Below are positions 24,601-32,575 of a DNA stretch of 64,000 bases, one piece after another; the stretch's first letter is position 1, and every line of letters begins with the position of its first letter. Position numbers and translations under genes: made by a program. The DNA is from Iodobacter arcticus. GTDB taxonomy: Bacteria; Pseudomonadota; Gammaproteobacteria; Burkholderiales; Chitinibacteraceae. Below the pieces are notes generated by a model, which did not search any database, had not been told where the DNA came from, and was given only the letters and a program-made list of their open reading frames with translations. The stretch covers positions 124,001 to 188,000 of the forward strand of contig NZ_JBHTBQ010000004.1 of NCBI RefSeq assembly GCF_042664895.1, read 5' to 3'.

Positions 24601-24652
24601 TAGGTAAACTTGCAATAATGGTCTTCTCCATTCACTACTAAGAGGAATGCCA

Positions 24653-25045
24653 ATGATGCGATTGATGCACACCATGCTTCGTGTGGCAGACCTAGATGCA
24701 TCGATAAGATTTTATCAAGCAGTACTGGGAATGCAGGTGCTACGTCGTATTGATTTTTCGGAAGGACGCTTTAGCCTTGTGTATTTAGGCTATGGCCCAG
24801 AGAGCGAGCAGGCTGCCATCGAGCTGACTTGGAACTGGGACAAGCAGGATTACACGCATGGAAATTATTATGGCCATATCGCGATAGAGAGCGATGATAT
24901 CAAAGGCCTGTGTAAGCAGGCCAGCGAGTTAGCTTATCGGGTTAGCCGCAAGCCTGGGCCGATGAAGCAAAGCTCGGCCATTATCGCCTTTATCGAAGAC
25001 CCAGATGGCCATCAAATCGAGTTGATCCAGCAAGGATCTTTATAA
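24653..25045 (+). CDS. gloA: lactoylglutathione lyase (glyoxalase I)
   Basis: 130 residues. The second of two nearby ATGs was chosen because AGAGGA sits about 7 nt before it, whereas the first overlaps that site. It converts the methylglyoxal-glutathione hemithioacetal to S-lactoylglutathione. Metal ligands His6, Glu57, His75 and Glu123 (LMHTML, AAIELTW, YYGHIAI, HQIELIQ) match the four ligands of E. coli GloA shifted by one. It is translationally linked to the next gene and divergent from the LysR regulator. Confidence 0.9.
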   Translation: MMRLMHTMLRVADLDASIRFYQAVLGMQVLRRIDFSEGRFSLVYLGYGPESEQAAIELTWNWDKQDYTHGNYYGHIAIESDDIKGLCKQASELAYRVSRKPGPMKQSSAIIAFIEDPDGHQIELIQQGSL

Positions 25046-25335
25046 TGGAGCACCCCATGATTATATTGAATGTATTTTTTGAGATTAACCCTGCGCATAA
25101 AGACGCTTTTCTTGCGCTACTCAACACCATGGTTGTAGAGTCAATCAAGGAGGATGGTTGCCGTTACTATCAACTGTGGCAGAATCATGCTCAGCCACTC
25201 AATTTTGCTCTGATTGAGCATTGGGAGGGCAAGGACTGCTTGCTTTCTCATCAGAAGACGCCTCACTGGATCGCTTTTAACGATCAAGTTAATAATTATC
25301 TAAGCCGTGCTTACGACGAGCATCACTATACGTAA
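25045..25335 (+). CDS. antibiotic-biosynthesis-monooxygenase-fold protein (YgiN-like)
   Basis: 96 residues. The first ATG overlaps the gloA stop (TAATG). An ATG at 25057 preceded by GGAG is an equally good start and gives the typical opening MIILNVFFEI. It fits a small dimeric ABM ferredoxin-like fold: FFEINPAHKDAFLALL, SIKEDGCRYYQLWQN, FALIEHWEGKDCLLSHQKT and the closing aromatic/His tail. Relatives oxidise quinols or act on small aromatics; the substrate here is unknown. The two-gene unit with gloA suggests a detoxification pair. Confidence 0.78.
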   Translation: MEHPMIILNVFFEINPAHKDAFLALLNTMVVESIKEDGCRYYQLWQNHAQPLNFALIEHWEGKDCLLSHQKTPHWIAFNDQVNNYLSRAYDEHHYT

Positions 25336-25364
25336 ATCGCTCGTTAATTCTGTTTGAGATGCAT

Positions 25365-25393
25365 AATGGCCTCCTGCTTCGGAGGCCATTTTA
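25365..25393 (+). terminator. rho-independent terminator after gloA-monooxygenase
   Basis: Stem AATGGCCTCC / GGAGGCCATT with loop TGCTTC and a short T-run. Confidence 0.85.
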
Positions 25394-25446
25394 TGTCAGC
25401 TATTTCCCGTATCATCTTTCCTCTCTACCCCTCTTGCTGATTAAAA

Positions 25447-26328
25447 ATGCTCAAACTTCTAAGCTCCCCAGCCTATGTGTTTTTAATTCTGGCCATTGTA
25501 TGTGCATGGTTACCTGCGGTGCAGTGGGGCAGGTTTGCTATTTGGCCTTGGCTAGTGTGTTTTGTGCTGGCACTCGCTGTTGCGTTGGCAACGGGAGTGA
25601 TGGGGTTTACTGCTTTATTGCTCGTTTTAGTGCTGGCTTTGGCACTATCGGGGGCGAGCTGCGATCGGCTATCTTTTGTTTTACGGCTAGCTTTGGGCGT
25701 GATTGCGGCGGTGCTGGCGCTGGCTTTGGCGATGCATAAGGTGCCGGGGTTTAATAATTTACTGATTTTTAAGGGCGTGCAATTGAGTGCAGATGCGCCG
25801 CCATTTACGCTCTATGCCAATTTTGATAAGGGAATCGCAGGCTTATTGTTGCTGGTTTTGTTTTGCCGCAAGGCGACAAGCTTCGCCGGGCTAAAAGCGG
25901 ATTTTAGGCGTTCATGGCTAGTTGTTTTTGCAACGATTGGGCTGTTGAGCATTGCCGGCCTGCTGAGCCAGTTTTTCCGTTTTGATTTTAAGTTGCCATC
26001 GGCTACGGCGGTATTTGTTGTCGTTAATTTATTGCTGACTTGCATCGCTGAGGAGGCGTTTTTTCGAGGCTTTGTGCAAGAATCTTTGCACCGGATCAGT
26101 AGTAAACCTTCGGGTTCGGTGCTGGCGGTGGCCGCTTCGGCGCTGTTATTTGGGCTGGCTCATTTTGCAGGTGGCGCGATGTATATGGCTTTAGCTAGTT
26201 TGGCAGGCTTGGGCTATGCCTTGGTGTATCAACAGAGCCGGCGCATTGAGATGGCGATTCTGCTGCACTTTGGATTTAATCTTATCCATTTTCTTTGCTT
26301 TACCTATCCGAAGTATGTGGGGGTATAA
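25447..26328 (+). CDS. CPBP family intramembrane metalloprotease
   Basis: 293 residues with about eight hydrophobic helices. The CPBP (Rce1-like, ABI) motifs are in the C-terminal half: EEAFFRG (E-E-x-x-x-R), FGLAHF (F-x-x-x-H) and LHFGFN (H-x-x-x-N). These supply the Glu and His catalytic residues inside the membrane. Bacterial members process or mature small peptides or serve in bacteriocin self-protection; the substrate is not evident. No neighbour suggests a peptide pathway. Confidence 0.85.
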   Translation: MLKLLSSPAYVFLILAIVCAWLPAVQWGRFAIWPWLVCFVLALAVALATGVMGFTALLLVLVLALALSGASCDRLSFVLRLALGVIAAVLALALAMHKVPGFNNLLIFKGVQLSADAPPFTLYANFDKGIAGLLLLVLFCRKATSFAGLKADFRRSWLVVFATIGLLSIAGLLSQFFRFDFKLPSATAVFVVVNLLLTCIAEEAFFRGFVQESLHRISSKPSGSVLAVAASALLFGLAHFAGGAMYMALASLAGLGYALVYQQSRRIEMAILLHFGFNLIHFLCFTYPKYVGV

Positions 26329-26338
26329 GCGTGCAGCC

Positions 26339-26761
26339 TTAGTTTGAGCTGGCCGGAATGCTGGCAGGTTGTGCGGCCTGAGCTACTTTTGGCGCTTGGC
26401 TGGATTTTATTTCGGTGACGACAGGGCTGCTATTGCATGCGTCTCCAGCATTATCTACCCAGCATTCACACTGATTAATATTGCCTTTGCTATCAATTTG
26501 TACTTTGAGTAATCCAATTTTGCACCAGCGATTATTCTGGCTGGAGTACAGATGATCGATATCAAGCACTTTGGGGCTAAAACTATGTGCGGGCAGGGTA
26601 TAAATACCGTGTTCTCCATCCCATACGGCAACGGGCAAGCGGCTTTGATTCACCACTTTGCCATTTAAGGGCCAGGGCCAATACATGGCAGAAGCATAGG
26701 TACTAAGGCAACTGATACTCAGAAAAAGCAGGGTATAGATAATTCGGGTAGTACGAGTCAT
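26339..26761 (-). CDS. exported WPWP-type small protein, paralogue 1
   Basis: 140 residues, start MTRTTRIIYTLLFLSISCL; a GTG two codons upstream is possible. Signal peptide ends near STYASA. The mature part has YWPWPLNGKVVNQS, PVAVWDGEHGIYTLPAHS, LDIDHLY, NRWCKIG and a C-x-C-W...DAGDAC cysteine cluster. The Ala/Pro/Ser tail looks disordered. It is a clear paralogue of the next minus-strand gene. I do not recognise the family and can assign no function. Confidence 0.72.
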   Translation of the reverse strand: MTRTTRIIYTLLFLSISCLSTYASAMYWPWPLNGKVVNQSRLPVAVWDGEHGIYTLPAHSFSPKVLDIDHLYSSQNNRWCKIGLLKVQIDSKGNINQCECWVDNAGDACNSSPVVTEIKSSQAPKVAQAAQPASIPASSN

Positions 26762-26844
26762 GGGCACAATGCATGGAAAAGTCAGCTGGCTATCATGCCG
26801 TTATTGCTTGGCCTCTGGTTGTGATCTATTGCCGCTTTAGAACG

Positions 26845-27216
26845 TTAAAATTGAATACAAGCCCGGCCCGCATCAAGCGCAAAGCAGGGGCAATTTTTAA
26901 AATAGCCATCGGTTTTTAGGGTAACAGTGTGAGGGCCGATTTTGCACCAGCGTCCTGAGGCAGGCTCAAAAGCATGATCAACATCCAGCTCATCGCCAGA
27001 GCGGGTGTGAGCGGGAACTGTGTAAAAGCGGTGATCGTCATCCCATACTTGGGCAGCTTGTGAGTATTGATTAATTAGCACGCCATTCACCGGCCATGGC
27101 CAGTGCCCGTCCTGCTCTTTTTCTTGCATGATGATAAAAAAAGCGAGCGCTGCAGAAGTACAGAGCAGGCAGATTACGGTAAAAATAATCCGGGCTGGCG
27201 TAAAAATGATTGGCAT
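26845..27216 (-). CDS. exported or membrane-anchored WPWP-type small protein, paralogue 2
   Basis: 123 residues. An N-terminal hydrophobic helix (ARIIFTVICLLCTSAALAFF) acts as anchor or signal. It shares with paralogue 1 the motifs HWPWPVNGVLINQ, VWDDDHRFYTVPAHT, LDVDHAF, GRWCKIG and C-x-C-F...DAGRAC. Conserved spacing of Trp and Cys suggests a small disulfide-bonded fold. It lies between paralogue 1 and the photolyase on the same strand with short gaps. Function unknown. Confidence 0.72.
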   Translation of the reverse strand: MPIIFTPARIIFTVICLLCTSAALAFFIIMQEKEQDGHWPWPVNGVLINQYSQAAQVWDDDHRFYTVPAHTRSGDELDVDHAFEPASGRWCKIGPHTVTLKTDGYFKNCPCFALDAGRACIQF

Positions 27217-27266
27217 GAGCTTGAGTCTGCTTGAGGCAAATGAGATGGGCGATGCGCCCTATCGGT

Positions 27267-28652
27267 TTAGTTTCGTTTAAATAAGGCCAGTGCAGCGAGG
27301 CGTTGTACCGCATGGTCAACAATCGGTGGCGGATAGTCATCGCTGGCTTTTTGTCCAAAAATCGCTTTAACCAACCATGGCGCATGGATTTCTTTATGAC
27401 TGAGCGCTGCCAGCTCGGGGCAATAGCGGCGGATAAACTTACCCTGCGGATCAAAGCGCTCCGATTGCGTTACAGGATTAAATATCCGGAAATAAGGCTG
27501 GGCATCGCAGCCGGTGGATGCGGCCCATTGCCAGCCACCATTATTGGCGGCTAAATCAAAATCATTGAGTTTTTCGGCAAAATAACGCTCGCCCCAGCGC
27601 CAGTCTACTAATAGGTCTTTCACTAAAAAGCTGGCGGCGATCATGCGCAGGCGATTATGCATAAAGCCGGTTTGATTTAACTGGCGCATGGCGGCATCCA
27701 CAATCGGAAACCCTGTGCGGCCTTCGCACCATGCGGCAAAGTATTCAGGATTATTTGGGAAGGGCAGCGTGTCGTATTCGGGCTTAAATGCGTGCTGAAC
27801 GACTGTTGGTCGATGCCATAAAATTTGCTGGTAAAACTCGCGCCAGATGAGCTCAGAAAGCCATGTCTCTGCTCCTGCACCGCCTATCTGCCAGGCTTTT
27901 TTTGCTAATTCTCTGATCGATACCGTGCCAAAACGCAGATGCACAGATAAATAAGACACGCCTTTTATCGCTGGAAAATCCCTTGCTTGCTGGTAATCAC
28001 CGATGCGCTCGCAAAAGTCATCAAACAGTGCCTCGCCGCCATCCATGCCGGGCTTAAGATTACTGACATCGATTTCATCAAAGCCCAGCTCTGCCAGTGT
28101 GGGCATCGCTTTGCCACTCAGAGGCGCAAGGCGATTTAAATAAGGACGTATAGGGTAGGACTTGAAATAAAAGTCATTCACCTTAGCCAGCCAAGCGCGT
28201 TTATACGGGGTAAATACGCTATACATGCCGCTGGTTTTAGTGAGCACTTCGTCTTTTTCAAAAATAACCTGATCTTTGAAGCTGTAAAAGCGGCAATCCA
28301 TGGTGGCTAATTGCTCGGCTACACTGAGATCTCTGGCAATGGCCGCTGGCTCGTAATCGTGGTTGCAGTAAACTGCTGTGGCTTTGAACTCCGCCGCTAG
28401 ACGGGGGATTTCATCGCTGGCCATGCCGTGGCGAATGATTAAATCCGAGCCTTGCTCAATCAGCGCTGCTTTTAATTGCTGCAAACTATGCCAAATAAAA
28501 GCCACGCGCCGGTCTTCTTTTGATAATCCATCTAAAATGGCAGTATCAAAAATAAATACCGCAATCACGTTTTGGGATGCTTTTAAGGCGTGATGCAGGG
28601 CTGCGTGGTCAAATAAGCGCAGATCGCGGCGAAACCAAATGAGTGATGTCAT
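27267..28652 (-). CDS. phrB: deoxyribodipyrimidine photolyase
   Basis: 461 residues, typical of class I CPD photolyases. Light-driven, FAD-dependent repair of cyclobutane pyrimidine dimers. N-terminal antenna-binding Rossmann domain opens with LIWFRRDLRLFDHAALHHAL. The C-terminal FAD domain carries WLSELIWREFYQQIL, GRTGFPIVDAAMRQL, MHNRLRMIAASFLVKDLL and NGGWQWAASTGCDAQPYFR. It is divergent from yqgE. Confidence 0.95.
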   Translation of the reverse strand: MTSLIWFRRDLRLFDHAALHHALKASQNVIAVFIFDTAILDGLSKEDRRVAFIWHSLQQLKAALIEQGSDLIIRHGMASDEIPRLAAEFKATAVYCNHDYEPAAIARDLSVAEQLATMDCRFYSFKDQVIFEKDEVLTKTSGMYSVFTPYKRAWLAKVNDFYFKSYPIRPYLNRLAPLSGKAMPTLAELGFDEIDVSNLKPGMDGGEALFDDFCERIGDYQQARDFPAIKGVSYLSVHLRFGTVSIRELAKKAWQIGGAGAETWLSELIWREFYQQILWHRPTVVQHAFKPEYDTLPFPNNPEYFAAWCEGRTGFPIVDAAMRQLNQTGFMHNRLRMIAASFLVKDLLVDWRWGERYFAEKLNDFDLAANNGGWQWAASTGCDAQPYFRIFNPVTQSERFDPQGKFIRRYCPELAALSHKEIHAPWLVKAIFGQKASDDYPPPIVDHAVQRLAALALFKRN

Positions 28653-28745
28653 GGGCAGAGGAGGCGTAATGAATATGAATGTCGTATTGTGCCATTGGCA
28701 TTGGTGATGCGCCCATTTTTAGCACCTTGTGCGATAATTGCAGGC

Positions 28746-29309
28746 ATGGATAACGCAATGAACTTTTCTCGTCATTTTTTGATTGCGATGCCTAGCCTCG
28801 TTGATCCCATTTTCTCCCGAGCCCTGACTTTTGTGTGCGAGCACAATGAGCGGGGAGCGATGGGGGTGATTGTGAATCGGCCGCTGGGTATGACGCTGGC
28901 GTCGCTATTTGAGCAGATCGATATCGAGCTGCATCGCCCCGATATGGCTGCGCTGTCGGTACACTTTGGCGGGCCGGTGCAAACCGATCGCGGCTTTGTG
29001 CTGCATACGCCGCTGGGTAGCTGGCAATCTAGCTTGGCTGTTTCGGATGAAATGGGGCTATCTACTTCAAGAGATGTCTTGCAGGCGCTGGGGGACGGTG
29101 AAGGGCCGGATCAGGTGTTTTTAACCTTGGGCTATGCCGGCTGGGATGCAGGGCAGTTAGAAAACGAGATCGCACAGAACTCTTGGCTCACCGTAGAAGC
29201 CGATCCGAAAATCATTTTTGATTTACCGCCTGAAGCGCGTTATGCCGCGGCCTTGGGCTTGCTGGGTATTGATATTGCAATGTTGTCCAAAGAAGCAGGC
29301 CACGCTTAA
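28746..29309 (+). CDS. yqgE: YqgE/AlgH family protein
   Basis: 187 residues, the same length as E. coli YqgE. The ATG was chosen to give MDNAMNFSRHFLIAMP; an ATG four codons later is also possible. Typical pattern: FLIAMPSLVDPIFSRALTF, NERGAMGVIVNRPLG, HFGGPVQTDRGFVLHT and LGYAGWDAGQLENEI. Function is not settled. The gene is regularly next to ruvX, as here, and ruvX then overlaps pyrB. Confidence 0.9.
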   Translation: MDNAMNFSRHFLIAMPSLVDPIFSRALTFVCEHNERGAMGVIVNRPLGMTLASLFEQIDIELHRPDMAALSVHFGGPVQTDRGFVLHTPLGSWQSSLAVSDEMGLSTSRDVLQALGDGEGPDQVFLTLGYAGWDAGQLENEIAQNSWLTVEADPKIIFDLPPEARYAAALGLLGIDIAMLSKEAGHA

Positions 29310-29381
29310 TTCTGCTGCGGCTTTGTTTGGGCACACCACATTTTGAAAACGCTCGAAATCTGGGCTGTCATCTGGAAAATA

Positions 29382-29864
29382 ATGAGTACTCTCCTAGCTT
29401 TTGACTTTGGTGAAGTGCGGATCGGCGTAGCCGTTGGCTCATCCGAGTTGGGTATTGCCCACCCTGTAGAAACCATCACCTGTGACGCAAACGAGCGTCG
29501 CTTTGCGCGGGTTGAGCAGCTGATTCGCGAGTGGCAGCCTGCTAGTTTAATTGTCGGCTTGCCTAGTCATTTAGATGGCACGCCGCATGAGATGACGCGT
29601 CTTTCACGCAAATTTGCCAATCGCCTGCACGGGCGTTTTGGTTTGCCGGTATTTTTGGTAGATGAGCGTTTATCTAGCGCCGCCGCTTGCAGCGCACTTA
29701 ATGAGGCCGGGGTACGTGGCCGCCGTCAGAAGCCAGCCCTTGATCAAGTGGCTGCGATGCAGATTTTACAAACTTATCTCGATTCCCCGGAGATTGGCGA
29801 GGCATTAAGCCACCGCTCGGCCGAGGTTTCTGTTGATCGCTCCGACGAGGATACCGATGTATAA
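29382..29864 (+). CDS. ruvX: RuvX/YqgF, Holliday-junction-resolvase-like RNase H fold protein
   Basis: 160 residues from MSTLLAFDFGEVRIG. GGA lies about 6 nt before this ATG, and the upstream in-frame 13 residues are not conserved. Asp-bearing strand LAFDFGEVRIGVAVG, then LIVGLPSHLDG, VFLVDERLSSAAA and the C-terminal DQVAAMQILQTYL. The family processes the 5' end of pre-16S rRNA. Its last 8 bases overlap the pyrB start. Confidence 0.92.
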   Translation: MSTLLAFDFGEVRIGVAVGSSELGIAHPVETITCDANERRFARVEQLIREWQPASLIVGLPSHLDGTPHEMTRLSRKFANRLHGRFGLPVFLVDERLSSAAACSALNEAGVRGRRQKPALDQVAAMQILQTYLDSPEIGEALSHRSAEVSVDRSDEDTDV

Positions 29865-30819
29865 CCCGCAGTTAAATGCTCAAGGTGAGCTGATCCACCT
29901 GTTGACGACCGAAGGCTTGCCTAAGCGTATTCTGACGCAAATCCTCGATCAGGCGGCCGAATACGTTGAGAACGGCGAATTACTGAATAATAAATGGCAA
30001 GATCTAGCCGGTACGTCCGTTTTTAATTTGTTTTTTGAAAACTCGACCCGCACCCGCACTACCTTTGAGCTAGCCGCAAAGCGTTTAAGTGGCGATGTGT
30101 CCAGCCTTAATATCCAAGCCTCTAGCACCGCCAAGGGCGAAACGCTGCTCGATACCATCCACAATCTGGAAGCGATGGGGGCTAATTTATTTGTGGTGCG
30201 TCATTCAGAGTCAGGCGCGGCGCATTTAATTGCCAAGCACGTTAAGAAAGGCATTGCCGTAGTGAATGCAGGCGATGGTCGCCATGCCCACCCTACGCAA
30301 GCCATGCTGGATATGTTTACCATTCGCCACTTTAAGGGCGACTTTACCAAGCTGCGCGTGGCGATTGTCGGCGACGTTTTGCATTCGCGCGTGGCGCGTT
30401 CGCAAATTCATGCGCTTAGTACTTTAGGTTGCCCGGAAATTCGCGTGATTGCACCTAAAACCTTGCTGCCGACAGGCATCGAGCAGTTGGGTGTGCACGT
30501 GTATCACGATATGGCCGAAGGCCTGAAAGACGTCGACGTGATTGCCATGCTGCGTTTGCAAAATGAGCGGATGGCGGGGGCTTTCTTGCCTTCTACTCAA
30601 GAATTCTTTAAGTATTACGGCCTTACTCCAGAAAAACTGGCGCTGGCTAAGCCGGATGCCATCGTAATGCATCCCGGCCCAATGAATCGTGGCGTAGAGA
30701 TCGATTCTGCCGTAGCCGATGGCCCGCAAGCGGTGATTTTGCCGCAAGTAACCTTTGGTATTGCTGTGCGCATGGCGGTATTAGCGATTGTGGCCCGTAA
30801 TCAGAAAGCGAATAAATAA
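29857..30819 (+). CDS. pyrB: aspartate carbamoyltransferase catalytic subunit
   Basis: 320 residues from MYNPQLNAQG, with GAGG 6 nt before the ATG; overlaps the ruvX stop. It condenses carbamoyl phosphate and aspartate in pyrimidine synthesis. Carbamoyl phosphate loop FFENSTRTRTTFELAAKRL, the HPTQAMLDMFT strand and the MHPGPMNRGVE motif are all present. No pyrI-like regulatory subunit follows; instead a non-catalytic dihydroorotase homologue does, which fits the dodecameric ATCase type with a structural PyrC' partner. Confidence 0.96.
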   Translation: MYNPQLNAQGELIHLLTTEGLPKRILTQILDQAAEYVENGELLNNKWQDLAGTSVFNLFFENSTRTRTTFELAAKRLSGDVSSLNIQASSTAKGETLLDTIHNLEAMGANLFVVRHSESGAAHLIAKHVKKGIAVVNAGDGRHAHPTQAMLDMFTIRHFKGDFTKLRVAIVGDVLHSRVARSQIHALSTLGCPEIRVIAPKTLLPTGIEQLGVHVYHDMAEGLKDVDVIAMLRLQNERMAGAFLPSTQEFFKYYGLTPEKLALAKPDAIVMHPGPMNRGVEIDSAVADGPQAVILPQVTFGIAVRMAVLAIVARNQKANK

Positions 30820-30897
30820 AATGAAAAATGTTTCTTCGGTATTGATCTGCGTATGGCCGTATTCGGGATGTTTAGCCCGCAAAGTGGGTAAACAAAA

Positions 30898-32175
30898 ATG
30901 AAAAATATCGCAATTCTTGGTGGGCGTTTAATTGATCCACTAAATAACACCGATCAGGTGGCTGATTTATACCTTGCTGGCGGCAAAATTGTTGGGGTGG
31001 GAGCTACTCCTGCTGGCTTTGTGATTGATGAAACCATCAATGCCAAGGGTTTATTAGTCAGCCCCGGTCTGGTTGATTTAGCTGCCCGCCTACGTGAGCC
31101 GGGCTTTGAATATAAAGCGACCTTAGCGTCTGAAATGGCCGCTGCGGTGGCCGGTGGTGTCACCAGCATTGTGTGCCCGCCAGATACCGATCCGCCACTC
31201 GACGAGCCTAGCTTGGTGACCATGCTGCGCCAGCGCGCTAAAAATCTGGATTTGGCTCGACTCTATCCGGTGGGCGCGTTAAGCCGTCAACTTAAAGGCC
31301 TTGAACTCACCGAAATGGCCGAGCTGCGCGATGCGGGTTGTGTTGCGTTTTCGCAAGGCGATCAAGCGGTAGGCAATTTACAGATTCTGTATCGTGCCAT
31401 GCAATATGCAGCGACGTTTGATGTGGCTTTACGCTTGCTACCCCAGGAGGCTGATTTAAACGCCGGTGTGGCACATGACGGCGATTACGCTACTCGTATG
31501 GGTTTGGCGGGTATTCCGGTGCTGGCCGAAACCGTGGCTATTTCTAATATTCTGCTGCTGATGAAAGAAACCGGTGCACGTGTGCATTTATGCCGCCTTT
31601 CATCGATGGCTGGGCTCGATTTGGTGCGCACGGCTAAAAAGCAGGGCTTACCAATTACTTGTGATGTGAGCATCAATCATATTCATCTGGCCGATGTGGA
31701 CATTGGCTTTTTTGATAGCAATTACCGCTTTGATCCGCCTTTAAGATCGGTGCGCGATCGTGATGCCATTGTGGCCGCGCTGGCGGATGGCACGATTGAC
31801 GCCATTTGCTCGGATCATAGCCCGGTGGATGACGACGGTAAATTACTGCCATTTGCTGAGGCAGAGCCGGGTGCAACAGGCTTGGAGCTGCTCTTGCCAC
31901 TCACCCTTGCATGGGCAGAGCGCCAGCATATTCCGTTGGCGCAAGCACTGGCGAAGATCACCGCTGTTCCCGCAAAGATGCTGGGTTTTGCCGCAGGTTT
32001 AGAAGTGGGGCATCGTGCAGATTTGGTGATTTTTGACCCTGAAGCCCATTGGCAAGTGACGCCTGCTGCATTAAAGAGTCAAGGCAAAAACACGCCGTTT
32101 GTGGGCATGGAAATGAAGGGGCAGGTGGTGCATACGCTGGTAAAAGGTAAGCGAGTGTATCAATTAGCGCTCTAA
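30898..32175 (+). CDS. pyrX: dihydroorotase-like protein lacking metal ligands (PyrC'/PyrX type)
   Basis: 425 residues with the amidohydrolase fold of type I dihydroorotases (LVSPGLVDLAARLREPG, CSDHSPVDDDGK, GATGLELLLPL). The canonical D-x-H-x-H-L-R-E-P-G metal site reads D60-L-A-A-R-L-R-E-P-G, so both zinc His are replaced by Ala and Arg. The later His site (LLPQEADLNAG) is also missing. Similar inactive homologues in Pseudomonas are needed to assemble ATCase with PyrB, and the position 78 nt after pyrB fits. An active dihydroorotase should exist elsewhere in the genome. Confidence 0.88.
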   Translation: MKNIAILGGRLIDPLNNTDQVADLYLAGGKIVGVGATPAGFVIDETINAKGLLVSPGLVDLAARLREPGFEYKATLASEMAAAVAGGVTSIVCPPDTDPPLDEPSLVTMLRQRAKNLDLARLYPVGALSRQLKGLELTEMAELRDAGCVAFSQGDQAVGNLQILYRAMQYAATFDVALRLLPQEADLNAGVAHDGDYATRMGLAGIPVLAETVAISNILLLMKETGARVHLCRLSSMAGLDLVRTAKKQGLPITCDVSINHIHLADVDIGFFDSNYRFDPPLRSVRDRDAIVAALADGTIDAICSDHSPVDDDGKLLPFAEAEPGATGLELLLPLTLAWAERQHIPLAQALAKITAVPAKMLGFAAGLEVGHRADLVIFDPEAHWQVTPAALKSQGKNTPFVGMEMKGQVVHTLVKGKRVYQLAL

Positions 32176-32274
32176 GGGATATCAACAGGCCCGCGCTGCT
32201 TGGTTTATCTGGGTACTCGGGCTATACTTTTGCCTTATTGAAACGATCGTTTAATTTTTTCCTTGGAGAACACA

Positions 32275-32541
32275 ATGTCTGATCTGGCTACCCTGTTTCA
32301 AACCGCGCAAGATGATGTGGTTAAATTAAACGATGCGCCGGATGTGGCGACTAAGCTCAAGCTTTATTCTTTATTTAAACAAGCTGCGGAAGGCAATGCA
32401 ACAGGCGATCGCCCATCGGCCATTCAATTTGTAGCCCGTGCCAAGTTTGATGCGTGGTCTGAATTAGCAGAAATGAGCTCTGATGATGCCAAACAGAAAT
32501 ATATTGATTTGGTAACAGAATTAAAAGCCAACGACGAATAA
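32275..32541 (+). CDS. acyl-CoA-binding protein
   Basis: 88 residues, usual for ACBP. Start MSDLATLFQTAQDDV is preceded by TTGGAG with good spacing. Family signature: LKLYSLFKQAAEGNATGDRP, then KFDAWSELAEMSSDDAKQKYID. It binds long-chain acyl-CoA esters in the cytosol as a four-helix bundle. It has its own terminator and probably its own promoter. Confidence 0.93.
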   Translation: MSDLATLFQTAQDDVVKLNDAPDVATKLKLYSLFKQAAEGNATGDRPSAIQFVARAKFDAWSELAEMSSDDAKQKYIDLVTELKANDE

Positions 32542-32544
32542 AAA

Positions 32545-32575
32545 AATGCCGGGTTTAATCGCCCGGCATTTTTTA
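32545..32575. terminator. bidirectional terminator between ACBP and GGDEF/EAL genes
   Basis: Stem AATGCCGGG / CCCGGCATT with A-tract before and T-tract after, so it can work for both convergent genes. It overlaps the stop of the GGDEF/EAL gene. Confidence 0.88.
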
